Notes under the pieces: model-generated
Seen by the model: the letters and a program-made list of their open reading frames with translations, nothing else
Told to the model about the DNA's origin: nothing
Database searches by the model: none
IMG/VR virus record: IMGVR_UViG_3300036900_000374
Span: 1-45,126 of that record
Direction: 5' to 3' (one strand)
DNA: 45,126 nt
DNA from: a virus
Position numbers and translations under genes: made by a program
Shown here: positions 37,901-45,126 of the stretch, piece after piece
How the letters are laid out: the number at the start of each line of letters is the position of its first letter
Position numbering within the stretch: the first letter of the stretch is position 1

Positions 37901-37910
37901 CGTTCGAACG
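37901..37910. promoter_or_regulatory. Perfect palindrome, possible regulator binding site
   Basis: CGTTCGAACG in the 66-nt gap between the LexA-like gene and the next. GTTC/GAAC half-sites are used by LexA-family proteins in several phyla, so this may be a target of the LexA-like product. A 10-bp palindrome can occur by chance, and no other copy was seen next to a promoter. Confidence 0.25.
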
Positions 37911-37928
37911 AATCAGGCGAGGCACGAA

Positions 37929-38522
37929 ATGGCGATCGGGAAGACCAGCAAGAAGAACGCGGCAAAGAAGAAGCTCAACGGGAAGCACGTGAATGGCGCG
38001 AACGGCGCCGCGACCGTGAAGCTCAAGACGCGCGACGGGACAGGGGTCGAAGCGGAGGTCGTCGACCGCTCCGACGTGATCGGGTCCGACAACGGGCCGA
38101 CACCTGCCGAGCCCGAGCAGGCCGCCGTCGCGCCCCCTCCGCCGCTCCCCCGCACGCGCTACCTCAAGTGCCTCCTGTCCGACGACGAGAAGGCCGCGCT
38201 CGCCGACGAACTCGTCGCCATCCACGCCGAGATCGAGGACGTCGATCAGCGCATCGAGGCCGTCTCGGAGCAGAAGAAGAACCTCCAGAAGGAGCGCGAC
38301 GTCTACGTCGAGCGCGCCAAGACGAAGGCCCGCGCCTACCGCGCAGGCGAGACGCACCGCGACGTCCCGTGCCGCGAGGAGCGCGACCAGGTCGACGTCC
38401 GCAACGGCGGCACGACGAAGGGCGTGCTCGTCATCCGCGAAGACACCGACGAGCCGATCGACTGGCGCCCCTACTCGATCAACGAGAGGCAGGGCGATCT
38501 CTTCGCGGAAGAGGGCGTGTGA
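37929..38522 (+). CDS. Coiled-coil phage protein of unknown function
   Basis: The 197-aa product has a Lys/Asn/Ala-rich N-terminus (GKTSKKNAAKKKLNGKHVNG), a Pro-rich linker, a coiled coil (ADELVAIHAEIEDVDQRIEA, VSEQKKNLQKERDVYVERA) and a beta C-terminus (CREERDQVDVRNGGTTKGVL, VIREDTDEPIDWRPYSINER). I recognise the last parts from phage proteins of unknown function found near replication genes. ATG 37929 with GAGGCACGAA upstream; GTG overlaps the next gene. Confidence 0.55.
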   Translation: MAIGKTSKKNAAKKKLNGKHVNGANGAATVKLKTRDGTGVEAEVVDRSDVIGSDNGPTPAEPEQAAVAPPPPLPRTRYLKCLLSDDEKAALADELVAIHAEIEDVDQRIEAVSEQKKNLQKERDVYVERAKTKARAYRAGETHRDVPCREERDQVDVRNGGTTKGVLVIREDTDEPIDWRPYSINERQGDLFAEEGV

Positions 38523-38653
38523 GCGCAGATCCCGAGCTCTGCGAAGTCTGTGGCTTCCCTTTGGGCTGGCCGCACGACGAGTGCGTCGCGATGCGGCCCA
38601 CGGACGAAGTTCACGCCGAGGCGGCCGTCGCGATTCCCGAGGAGGACGCGTGA
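38519..38653 (+). CDS. Very small zinc-knuckle-like protein
   Basis: From GTG 38519, overlapping the upstream TGA (GTGTGA), a 44-aa product contains CEVCGFPLGWPHDEC, a possible zinc site (CxxC...HxxC). It ends in GTGA overlap with the helicase start. Short, so supported mainly by tiling and cysteine pattern. Confidence 0.45.
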   Translation: MSADPELCEVCGFPLGWPHDECVAMRPTDEVHAEAAVAIPEEDA

Positions 38654-40035
38654 CCGAGTTGGTGCCCCGCGGTTATCAGAGCGTGGCCCTCCACGATCTG
38701 GCCGCCGCGTGGCGCCACCTTCGCGCGCGCGCGCTTCCTCCGCGCATCCTCCTCGTGTCGCGCACCGGAACCGGCAAGACGGTCGTGGCCGGGATGTTCC
38801 TCGCCGGGGTCCGTCGTCGTGGTCGGCGCGCCGCGTTCATCGTGCGCGAGAAGGCGCTGATCCCGCAGACGTCGAAGCACCTCACCCGCATCGGCATCGA
38901 GCACGGCGTCGTCGCCGCGGGCTATCCGGCGTCACCGTCCGCGCCGGCGCAGCTCTGCTCCGCGCAGACGCTCACGAGCCGCGGCGAGGCGCCCGAGGCC
39001 GACGTGCTCGTGTTCGACGAGACGGAAACGATCCTCTGCGAGACGAGCATGCGGATCGTCTCCGCCTACCCGAACGCCGAGTGCATCCTCGGCCTCACCG
39101 CGACGCCCGAGCGCGGCGACGGCCGGCCGCTCGGCGACTTCTACAAGGCGCTCGTGCAGGTCAAGGCCACGTTCGAGGAGCTCGTCGGCCTCGAGGCGCT
39201 CGTCCCCGTCACCGTTCTCCGCCCCGGCGGCGGCAAGCCGAGCCGCGACCTCGCCGAGGATCCGATCGTGTCGCTCCGCCGCTTCGCGCCCCGCGGCCAG
39301 AAGAAGCCGGTGATCTTCGCCTCGTCGCGGCCGCTCGCGCTCGAGCTCGCGGAGCGCGCCGCCGGCATCGGCTACCGCTCGGCACGCGTCGACGGCGAGA
39401 CGAAGGAGCGCGAGCGGGAGGACTCCCTCGCGAGGTTCCAGCTCCCGGCCTCGCACCCCGACGCGCTCGACCTGCTCACGACGGTCAAGGCGCTCGAGCG
39501 CGGGTGGGACTGCCCACCGGCGGACGTCGGCATCCTCGCGCGCGGTTTCTCGACGTGGGGAACGTTCATCCAGGCGTGCGGCCGCTTCCTCCGCCCGCAC
39601 CCGGGCAAGGCGCGCGCGCTGATCGTCGACCTGAAGGGCTCGGTCTACATCCACGGCCTGCCCGACGAGGACCGCGTCTTCTCGCTGTCCGAGTCCGAGA
39701 CCGAGCGCGGCAAGAAGGAGCAGCTCGGCGCGCTCACGACCTGCAAGTCGTGCGGTGCGGTGTTCCGGTGCGCCGAGCTCTGCCCGCGGTGCGGGGTCGC
39801 GGCTCCGCCTCGTCCGCCGCCGCGCGTGACGCCCGACGATCTCAGCTCGGAGACGCGCATCGTGCCGCGCCTCGAGAAGGCCGCGACGTGGGTCGCGCTC
39901 CAGCGGCTCGCGTTCGCGAAGGGCCACAAGATCGGGTGGGCGATCGCGATCTACAAGCACAAGTACGGGCACCACCCGCACCACACCAAGGAAGAGATGG
40001 CGCTCGCGCGGTCGGCGCCGAGGAGGGGCGCGTGA
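38650..40035 (+). CDS. SF2 DEAD-like helicase with C-terminal zinc ribbon
   Basis: This 461-aa ATP-dependent helicase shows motif I SRTGTGKT (Lys43), motif II VLVFDETE (Asp123/Glu124, with DETE in place of DEAH), motif III LTATPERGDG (residues 149-158), motif V VKALERGWDCP and motif VI QACGRFLRP (Arg312). A zinc ribbon CKSCGAVFRCAELCPRCG follows near 365-382, and a helical C-terminus. The UvsW/RecG-like branch is plausible for phage replication or recombination. GTG 38650 was preferred to the upstream in-frame ATG 38581, as the latter would overlap the small gene entirely. Confidence 0.85.
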   Translation: MTELVPRGYQSVALHDLAAAWRHLRARALPPRILLVSRTGTGKTVVAGMFLAGVRRRGRRAAFIVREKALIPQTSKHLTRIGIEHGVVAAGYPASPSAPAQLCSAQTLTSRGEAPEADVLVFDETETILCETSMRIVSAYPNAECILGLTATPERGDGRPLGDFYKALVQVKATFEELVGLEALVPVTVLRPGGGKPSRDLAEDPIVSLRRFAPRGQKKPVIFASSRPLALELAERAAGIGYRSARVDGETKEREREDSLARFQLPASHPDALDLLTTVKALERGWDCPPADVGILARGFSTWGTFIQACGRFLRPHPGKARALIVDLKGSVYIHGLPDEDRVFSLSESETERGKKEQLGALTTCKSCGAVFRCAELCPRCGVAAPPRPPPRVTPDDLSSETRIVPRLEKAATWVALQRLAFAKGHKIGWAIAIYKHKYGHHPHHTKEEMALARSAPRRGA

Positions 40036-40421
40036 TCGCCATCCCGAAGCGCGCGCGCGTCGAGCGCACCGATGAGGCTGCGATCCAGTTCGCCATCCGC
40101 GAGCGGCTCGGCAAGGAGCCCGACCTCTTGCTGTTCAGGAACGCGCAGGCGTTCGGCGAGCGCATCGATCCGAAGAGCGGCGCCGTGACGCGCTTCTCCG
40201 GCGGCCTCGGCAAGGGAAGCGCCGACCTCGTCGGCCTCCTCGCGCCCAAGGGCCGGTGGGTGTCGCTCGAGGTGAAGCGCCTCTCGGGCGGCCGCATCTC
40301 GCCCGAGCAGCACGCGTGGATCCACCTCGTGCGGTCGTTCGGTGGGTTCGCGTGCGTCGTGCGCTCCGTCGACGACGCCTTGGCAGCGCTCGAACGGGCG
40401 CGGATGGGGCTGACTTCATGA
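40032..40421 (+). CDS. VRR-NUC domain nuclease
   Basis: The 129-aa product has the VRR-NUC layout: Glu in DEAAIQFAIRERLG, LLLFRNAQAF, then GKGSADLVGLLAPKGRWVSL with Asp65 and EVKR with Glu80 and Lys82 (the D...ExK core), and a final helix with QHAWIHLVRSFGGFACVVRS. Such standalone nucleases accompany helicases in phages, probably processing branched DNA. GTG 40032 overlaps the helicase stop; the stop overlaps the next ATG (ATGA). Confidence 0.85.
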   Translation: MIAIPKRARVERTDEAAIQFAIRERLGKEPDLLLFRNAQAFGERIDPKSGAVTRFSGGLGKGSADLVGLLAPKGRWVSLEVKRLSGGRISPEQHAWIHLVRSFGGFACVVRSVDDALAALERARMGLTS

Positions 40422-40882
40422 GCGCTTGGATCTTCTCCCTCCTGCTCCTCGTCGTCCCGCCCGGGCAGGTCCCCGCGCGCGAGACCTATGACGCCGGCGT
40501 GCGCCGCTACGCCGCGATCGCCGACGACCTGGCCGAGGTGACGCACGACCCGCGGACGGCCGCCTTGCTCGTCGCGTTGGCAGTGCATGAAAGTGGGTTC
40601 CGGCTCGACGTCGACAACGCCACGACGCTCGGCGACGCCGGACGTTCGTGCGGGCTCTGGCAATTGGGCAGCGTCGATTGTCAGACCACGTCGCGAGCCG
40701 ATCAGGCGCGCATCGCCTTGGCGCGGGTACGGCGCTCGTTCCGAGCGTGCTCCGCCAACGATGAGCGGTTTCGTTTGGCCATCTACGCCTCTGGCTCTTG
40801 CGATCGCGGCCGCCGCGAGTCGGCCGCCGTCATCGATTCTTGGCGCCGGATTCTCGCTGCTCATCCGCCGGTGATTCGATGA
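40418..40882 (+). CDS. Exported lysozyme/SLT-like protein, copy 2, in the early region
   Basis: The 154-aa product is a paralogue of the protein at 25688-26170: signal-like start (SAWIFSLLLLVVPPGQVP), LLVALAVHESGFRLDVDN with Glu58, CGLWQLGSVDC, then FRACSANDERFRLAIYASGS then CDRG, and AAHPP at the end. Here the DNA has lower GC in its second half. It is placed among replication genes rather than lysis genes. It may work early (for example against superinfection or during entry) or be a duplicate regulated otherwise. ATG 40418. Confidence 0.7.
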   Translation: MSAWIFSLLLLVVPPGQVPARETYDAGVRRYAAIADDLAEVTHDPRTAALLVALAVHESGFRLDVDNATTLGDAGRSCGLWQLGSVDCQTTSRADQARIALARVRRSFRACSANDERFRLAIYASGSCDRGRRESAAVIDSWRRILAAHPPVIR

Positions 40883-41406
40883 GCGTCATGCTTCTATGTG
40901 TCGCCTGCGGCGCGGAGTTCGCTGCGTACCCGAGTCAGATCAAGGCCGGCCGAAAGGTCTGCTCTCGCAAGTGCGACTTGGCGACGCGGTCGAAGCGGTT
41001 CGTCGAGCACTGGTCTGTCAGCGCCGCCGCTCGCTTCTGGTCGAAGGTCGACAAGAGCGGCGGCCCCGGTACTTGTTGGCCCTGGACCGGATCCGTGAGT
41101 TCGAGCGGCTACGGCTCGCTTACGCATGCGGGAAGGGGGATCAAGGCCCATCGTCGCGCGTGGGAGCTGACGAATGGCGCGATTCCTCCTGGCGACGGAC
41201 CGCATGGCACGTGCGTCTGTCATCGGTGCGACAACCCGCTTTGTTGCAACCCCGCGCACCTCTTCCTCGGGACGACGGCAGACAACACGCACGACATGAT
41301 CGCAAAGGGCCGCAAGTTCCGGCCGCTGGGCGACCTCAACGGATCGCGAACCTGCCCGGAGCGTCGTCCGCGCGGCGATAACCACTGGACCCGGAGGCGC
41401 GCTTGA
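40879..41406 (+). CDS. HNH endonuclease
   Basis: The 175-aa product has a zinc ribbon at the N-terminus (CVACGAEFAAYPSQIKAGRK then VCSRKC) and an HNH_3-type nuclease: KAHRRAWELTNGAIPPGDGP then HGTCVCHRCDNPLCCNPAHL then FLGTTADNTHDMIAKGR. Selfish endonuclease genes of this type insert in phage genomes. Codon use is less GC-biased than in the flanking genes. ATG 40879 overlaps the previous stop. The TTG of the next gene overlaps its end. Confidence 0.85.
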   Translation: MSVMLLCVACGAEFAAYPSQIKAGRKVCSRKCDLATRSKRFVEHWSVSAAARFWSKVDKSGGPGTCWPWTGSVSSSGYGSLTHAGRGIKAHRRAWELTNGAIPPGDGPHGTCVCHRCDNPLCCNPAHLFLGTTADNTHDMIAKGRKFRPLGDLNGSRTCPERRPRGDNHWTRRRA

Positions 41407-41648
41407 TCTCCACCCCGCCCTCCGCGCCGGTCGCGTGGCGCTGCTTCACGACCTCGCGCAATTGCGTCGGCATCTTCGTCTCGTCGCGCACATGGTTCGA
41501 CGCGCGAGACTTCGCCGCCGCTCACTACTCGGTGAGCCGCGCCGAGATCTGGTGCGAGCTGCTCACCGAGGCCGAGGCGCGCGACATCCTGATCCGCACG
41601 CTCCAGTGGCGCGCGTACCTGCTCGATCACGCCAAGGAGGCCGCGTGA
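41403..41648 (+). CDS. Small phage protein of unknown function
   Basis: The 81-aa product (VAWRCFTTSRNCVGIFVSSR, TWFDARDFAAAHYSVSRAEI, LTEAEARDILIRTLQWRAYL) has a strand-helix-helix feel. The FDAR.fA............. phrase occurs in small phage proteins. TTG start by overlap with the HNH gene end. Function unknown. Confidence 0.45.
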   Translation: MISTPPSAPVAWRCFTTSRNCVGIFVSSRTWFDARDFAAAHYSVSRAEIWCELLTEAEARDILIRTLQWRAYLLDHAKEAA

Positions 41649-41905
41649 CCCTCCGCGACCTCGCCGCTCGCCACGACGTCCGCTCGCTCTGGGGCGGCCA
41701 TGCGTCGCTCAAGATCCTCGTCGCGAACGCCTTCCTCGAGAAGAAGCTTCCGGTCATGGCGAGCCGCTACCTCTGCCGCGAGATCACGACCTGCGAGCGC
41801 CTGATCGACGAGGCGTGGATGACCGAGGAGCAGCGGAAGAAGCTCCGCGCCGAGGCGGCGGTTTACGTCGAGGCGCTCAAGGTGCTTGACCAGGTGGCTG
41901 CGTGA
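41645..41905 (+). CDS. Small helical protein
   Basis: The 86-aa product (TLRDLAARHDVRSLWGGHAS, ASRYLCREITTCERLIDEAW, EQRKKLRAEAAVYVEALKVL) is helical. No family recognised. GTG 41645 overlaps the preceding stop and its own stop overlaps GTG 41902, giving the usual tiling. Confidence 0.45.
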   Translation: MTLRDLAARHDVRSLWGGHASLKILVANAFLEKKLPVMASRYLCREITTCERLIDEAWMTEEQRKKLRAEAAVYVEALKVLDQVAA

Positions 41906-42345
41906 CGCTCAACCCGTTCTGGAAAGAGCTCGGACTCGTCGCGCAAGGCGATGACTTCGCGTGGGCGGTGACGAGCCCCGACGACCGCTTCCGCTACGTG
42001 CTCGGCCGCGCTTGGAATCCGCACGAGCCGTTCACTGCGCGCCAGATCTTCGAGTCCCGCGGCAACGCGATGTGCTTAGGCCGAACCAAGGGCGGCGACC
42101 CGCGTCATCCGCTCATGCTCGTCCTACTAGACGCAGCTCGAGCCGCTGATCCAGATCCAGACGAGGTCCGTGTGATTAATAAGCCCGACGACCTCCGCGC
42201 CGCTGTCGAGCGCCTCCTCGCCGCCTATGAGCGCGATTCCGGCCGTCGCGTCGGCTGCATGCTGCTCCTCGGCGAGCCGCAACCGGCGCTCTACTTCAAC
42301 GGGGAGCGGTTCGATGAGTTCGCCAAGTTGCGGAGCGTCCGGTGA
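41902..42345 (+). CDS. Unknown phage protein
   Basis: The 147-aa product contains FRYVLGRAWNPHEPFTARQI and NAMCLGRTKGGDPRHPLMLV. The RYxLxRxW opening recalls DUF1643 proteins, but the diagnostic NPS/AD phrase is missing, so I do not assign it. The final section (AVERLLAAYERDSGRRVGCM, LLLGEPQPALYFNGERFDEF) is alpha/beta. GTG 41902. Confidence 0.45.
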   Translation: MTLNPFWKELGLVAQGDDFAWAVTSPDDRFRYVLGRAWNPHEPFTARQIFESRGNAMCLGRTKGGDPRHPLMLVLLDAARAADPDPDEVRVINKPDDLRAAVERLLAAYERDSGRRVGCMLLLGEPQPALYFNGERFDEFAKLRSVR

Positions 42346-42968
42346 ACGTCGCCGCGCTCTACATCGACCCGCGCGGGCCCTATCCGGCGCTCGGCGTCGA
42401 TTGCTGGGACGAGTCGCGAGACGCGCGCCTGTACGACGGGCCGAACCCGGTCGTCGCGCATCCGCCGTGCGGTCCGTGGGGCAAGCTCCGCCACCTCTAT
42501 CGGGGCGCCGAGCATGACTGCGCGCCGCGTGCTCTCGAGCAGGTTCGCGCGTTCGGCGGCGTGCTTGAGCATCCGGCCGGGTCGCAGCTCTGGCGATACG
42601 CCGAGCTGCCGGCGCCGGCGCTCGATGCTGACGGTGTCTGGCATCCGACGTCGTGCGGGAAGCTGTTCGATCGCTTCGACGGCTTCACCATCGAGGTCGA
42701 ACAGGTCCGGTGGGGACACGTCGCGCGAAAGTCGACATGGCTCTATCTCGTCGGGGTCGAGCTGGCTTGGCTCCGATGGCCGCCGCCCCGCGACCCGACG
42801 CACTGGACATCTGGCGGACGCACAATGTCGACGCGCACCGGCGCCCCGGTCCCGCCGGGCATCAAGGTTTGCTCCGCGCAGCAGCGCCGCCGCACGCCTC
42901 TCGCCTTCGCTCGCTACCTCGTCTCGCTCGCCGAGGCCGTCCTCTCCAACCAGGCAAGGTCCGCGTGA
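42342..42968 (+). CDS. Phage protein with PPC motif, methyltransferase-like fold suspected
   Basis: The 208-aa product has VVAHPPCGPWGKLRHL near residue 40, resembling the catalytic PPC loop of C5-cytosine methyltransferases, then VRAFGGVLEHPAGSQLW and CGKLFDRFDGFT. I recognise the layout (AHPPC.....H.....LEHP) from phage proteins of unknown function. There is no glycine-rich SAM loop of normal type, so activity is doubtful. GTG 42342. It ends by overlapping the helicase gene start (GTGATG). Confidence 0.55.
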   Translation: MNVAALYIDPRGPYPALGVDCWDESRDARLYDGPNPVVAHPPCGPWGKLRHLYRGAEHDCAPRALEQVRAFGGVLEHPAGSQLWRYAELPAPALDADGVWHPTSCGKLFDRFDGFTIEVEQVRWGHVARKSTWLYLVGVELAWLRWPPPRDPTHWTSGGRTMSTRTGAPVPPGIKVCSAQQRRRTPLAFARYLVSLAEAVLSNQARSA

Positions 42969-44845
42969 TGGCGCGACGCCGCCGAGAACCATCCGACCCT
43001 CGCGAGGCCAAGGTCGTCCCGATCGCGGGGCGCGCGCCGCCTCACGACCTCGATGCTGAGGGCGCGGTGCTCGGCGCGTGCCTGCTCTCCCCCGACGCGC
43101 TCGCCATCGCCCGCGGCATCCTCGAGCCGAAGCACTTCTACAGCGACCCGAACGCGCGCATCTTCGAGGCCGCGTGCGCCGTCGCCGACGCCGGCCGCCC
43201 CGTCGACCTCGTTACCGTCGCCGGCGAACTCCGCGACACCAATCGCATGGCGGGCGTCGGTGGCCCGTCCTACCTCGCGCAGCTCGTCAACGACTCGCCC
43301 GTCAGCGTCCATCTCGAGGCGCACGCGTCGATCGTGCTCGCCAAGTGGCGCGCGCGTGCCGTCATCGCCGAGTGCCAGCTCACCGCCGCCAAGAGCTACA
43401 CCGGGGCGGCCGACCTCGACGATCTGCTCGTCGCGCACCGCGCCCTGCTCGATCAGGTCGACGCCGCGCGCCGCTCCGTGCCCTCGCTCGCCGATCGCGT
43501 CGATCGTCTCGGCACGGCCGGCGCGCCATTGTCCACCGAGATCGCGGCGATCGATCTCGCCCTGCGCGGCGGACATCGTCGCGGCAAGGTGATCGTTCTC
43601 GCCGGTGCGCCCGGTGCCGGAAAGACGACGCTCGCCGTTCAGATCGCGCACGACGCGGCCATGCGCGGGATCCCGGTCTCGATCCTCGCCGCCGACGAGG
43701 ACGCCGAGGGCCTCGCCATCCGCATCGGCCAGCAACAGGGTTTGAACCGCGACGACCTCGAGGCCGGCGACGAGTTCGCCAAGGCGACGCTGCGCGAACG
43801 CTGCCAAACCGACCTCGCTAGCCTCGCGATGGCCGACTCCGACGAAGACGGCGTGCTCCTGGAGGACGTCGCCGCCGAACTCGGACGGCGCGCGCGCTAC
43901 GTCTACAAGGACGCCCAGGGCCGCGACGTCGAGGCGCAGAAGCCCGCCCTTCTCGTTCTCGACTCGATCCAGACCATCCGCTGCCAAGGCTCCGACCAGG
44001 CCGAGACGCCGCGCGCGAAGGTCGATCTCGTCATGGCCGCGATCAAGCGCTGTGCGAAGATCCACGGGGTGAGCATCATCGCGACGTCCGAGGTCTCGCG
44101 CGCGTTCTACCGGGGCGGCGACGAGCGCGAGCCGAACGCCCTCGCCGCGGGCAAAGACTCCGGCTCGATCGAGTTCGGCGCGAGCGTCGTCATGGTCCTC
44201 CGCTCGGTGCCGGACGGCGGCGGCGATGTCGATGTTGACATCGTCAAAAACCGCATCGGCACCGTGAAAACGACTCTACGGATGCGCATCGACCACGCCC
44301 GAGCCCGCATGTCGTCGCTCGAGACGGCACAGTCGCAGGCGCCGCGCAAGGGAGATCGTCAGGCCGAGGCCGTCCAGCGTGACGATCTCGCCGTCGAGCG
44401 GATGAAAGCCCACGTCGTCGAGAAACTCCTACGCTCGAAGGTCCCCGTCCGCACGCGGGCCGACCTGGTGCGCATGTGCTCCGGGAAAGCAACCGTCATC
44501 GAGAAGGCCGTCACACGACTCCTCATCGACCAGACCATCGTTCGGCGTCCTGACGCGGCGCAAAAAAACCGTCACGTTCTGGTCGTCGCAGGTGCCTCCG
44601 ACGAGGCACCACTTCCCATCGCTTCCCGATCGCTTCCCGACCACTTCCCGGACGGGGGTGCTTCCGGCGAGACCGCTTCCCCAAAGCCCTCCCCCCCAGC
44701 AGCGAAGCTGCGGGGGGAAGCGACGGGAAGCGCTGTCGAGCACTGCGAACCTCACGGCTCGAATGGCACCCAATCGGACCGATCGCTTCCCGATCGCTTC
44801 CCGCTTCCCGGATCGCTTCCCGATGACGAGGCTGGTGCGTCATGA
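42968..44845 (+). CDS. dnaB: Replicative DnaB-like helicase
   Basis: This 625-aa protein unwinds DNA at the fork. The N-terminal DnaB domain has HDLDAEGAVLGACLLSPDAL (residues 24-43), HFYSDPNARIFEAA and GGPSYLAQLVNDSPVSVHLE. The RecA-like core has Walker A LAGAPGAGKTT (Lys219), SILAADEDAEGLAIR and Walker B LLVLDSIQ (Asp332). The C-terminal 200 residues are low-complexity, with repeated RSLPD(R/H)FP phrases translated from iteron-like DNA. ATG 42968 follows the previous stop by overlap; GTG 42965 is also possible. A loader (DnaC-like) was not found. Confidence 0.85.
   Translation: MARRRREPSDPREAKVVPIAGRAPPHDLDAEGAVLGACLLSPDALAIARGILEPKHFYSDPNARIFEAACAVADAGRPVDLVTVAGELRDTNRMAGVGGPSYLAQLVNDSPVSVHLEAHASIVLAKWRARAVIAECQLTAAKSYTGAADLDDLLVAHRALLDQVDAARRSVPSLADRVDRLGTAGAPLSTEIAAIDLALRGGHRRGKVIVLAGAPGAGKTTLAVQIAHDAAMRGIPVSILAADEDAEGLAIRIGQQQGLNRDDLEAGDEFAKATLRERCQTDLASLAMADSDEDGVLLEDVAAELGRRARYVYKDAQGRDVEAQKPALLVLDSIQTIRCQGSDQAETPRAKVDLVMAAIKRCAKIHGVSIIATSEVSRAFYRGGDEREPNALAAGKDSGSIEFGASVVMVLRSVPDGGGDVDVDIVKNRIGTVKTTLRMRIDHARARMSSLETAQSQAPRKGDRQAEAVQRDDLAVERMKAHVVEKLLRSKVPVRTRADLVRMCSGKATVIEKAVTRLLIDQTIVRRPDAAQKNRHVLVVAGASDEAPLPIASRSLPDHFPDGGASGETASPKPSPPAAKLRGEATGSAVEHCEPHGSNGTQSDRSLPDRFPLPGSLPDDEAGAS
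44610..44824. repeat. Iteron-like repeats, candidate replication origin
   Basis: CGCTTCCC and one-base variants recur: 44610, 44620, 44631, 44642 (period 10-11 bp), 44784, 44795, 44802, 44814, plus inverted copies GGGAAGCG near 44715-44731. Between the groups, 44691-44717 forms a GC hairpin (CCCCC/GGGGG around GCAGC-GAA-GCTGC). An A-run lies 40 bp upstream (44562-44568). This resembles lambda ori, where iterons lie inside the replication gene O. Host DnaA boxes were not seen. Confidence 0.55.
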
Positions 44846-45126
44846 CGCGTGGTCGACGGTCAGCTTACGAACCCAAGCCCGGGCACGTCTTCCACATGCT
44901 GGTCGCCGTCGAGCGTGGCCCTGACTATCTGCGGACGCGTGGCGATGTGACGCCGCGCTGGTGGTACCGCTGCGTCTGCGGCGCTCGCGTGCTGATGCGC
45001 CCCACGCACGCCCGCTACAACGCCGAGCACGGGTGGTGCTCGTGCTCCGAGTGCTACTTCGAAGAGAAGCGCCGAATCTTCCGCAAAAAGGCGGCTTTTA
45101 TTTTGGGGGCCGATCGAGGCGTCCGG
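44842..45126 (+). CDS. Zn-finger-like protein, 3' end cut by the window
   Basis: From ATG 44842 95 codons are seen to the window edge without a stop. The product has PGHVFHMLVAVERGPDYLRT, WWYRCVCGARVLM and GWCSCSECYFEEKRRIF, i.e. four cysteines as CxC...CxCxxC that can bind zinc. If the window is circular, 13 more codons from position 1 finish it at 42. The ATG overlaps the helicase stop (ATGA). No family recognised. Confidence 0.6.
   Translation, partial: MTRGRRSAYEPKPGHVFHMLVAVERGPDYLRTRGDVTPRWWYRCVCGARVLMRPTHARYNAEHGWCSCSECYFEEKRRIFRKKAAFILGADRGVR

Noticed and set aside
41902-42345. DUF1643 assignment
   Set aside because: Only the RYxLxRxW phrase matches; the diagnostic later motif is missing.
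45085-45110. Intrinsic terminator at AAAAAGGCGGCTTTTATTTT
   Set aside because: The A-run and T-run do not pair through the GGC/GGC centre (not complementary), and the stretch lies in an open frame.
1-45126. Transposable Mu-like replication (MuA/MuB)
   Set aside because: Morphogenesis genes are Mu-like, but no DDE transposase or MuB-type ATPase is seen; a serine integrase and DnaB-like helicase are present instead.

Overview
The window looks like one complete or nearly complete genome of a temperate, contractile-tailed phage (about 45 kb, high GC). Heads and tails follow the Mu-like plan: gp29/DUF935-type portal, protease with a nested scaffold, gpT-type major capsid protein, tail sheath, tube, tape measure, gp25/gp47-type baseplate, fibres and tailspike. 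No Mu transposase is seen; a large serine recombinase takes its place. The host is probably a high-GC Gram-negative bacterium. This rests on strong GC3 codon bias, many GTG/TTG starts, and a lysis region with a lipobox protein and a TM/coiled-coil protein that resemble spanins. The host lineage cannot be fixed from the sequence alone.

Layout. 1-4612: small terminase, an atypical methyltransferase-like insert, large terminase, portal. 4613-5042: structured convergent end, a lone leftward HTH gene and its promoter. 5043-23579: head protease/scaffold, decoration-like protein, capsid, connectors, sheath, tube, tail chaperones (second part lacks its own start), tape measure, baseplate, fibres, tailspike. 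23576-27520: lysis cassette with holin-like, spanin-like and several peptidoglycan-active proteins. 27554-27649: tRNA-like element on a long extended stem. 27744-35471 (leftward): serine integrase, ASCH-domain protein, RecE-like nuclease, HNH endonuclease, pentapeptide-repeat protein and many small tightly overlapping genes. 35492-37130: immunity region with a proline-rich membrane protein, an ImmA-like protein, an HTH repressor and a shared operator. 37131-45126 (rightward): Cro-like HTH, LexA-like HTH fused to a zinc ribbon, SF2 helicase, VRR-NUC nuclease, a second lysozyme-like protein, HNH, small unknowns, and a DnaB-like helicase whose 3' end carries iteron-like repeats.

Genes tile with 1-4 nt stop/start overlaps (ATGA, GTGA, TGATG), which suggests translational coupling. 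The rightward genes from 37131 to the right end appear to continue into the terminase gene at the left end: the last reading frame stays open across the joined ends and stops at position 42, just before the small terminase. One rightward lytic programme would then cover about 35 kb. The leftward recombination/accessory operon and the repressor operon face it across promoters that share the word ATTATACTT. The same word marks the promoter of the lone leftward HTH gene inside the head operon, so it may belong to the same regulatory circuit.
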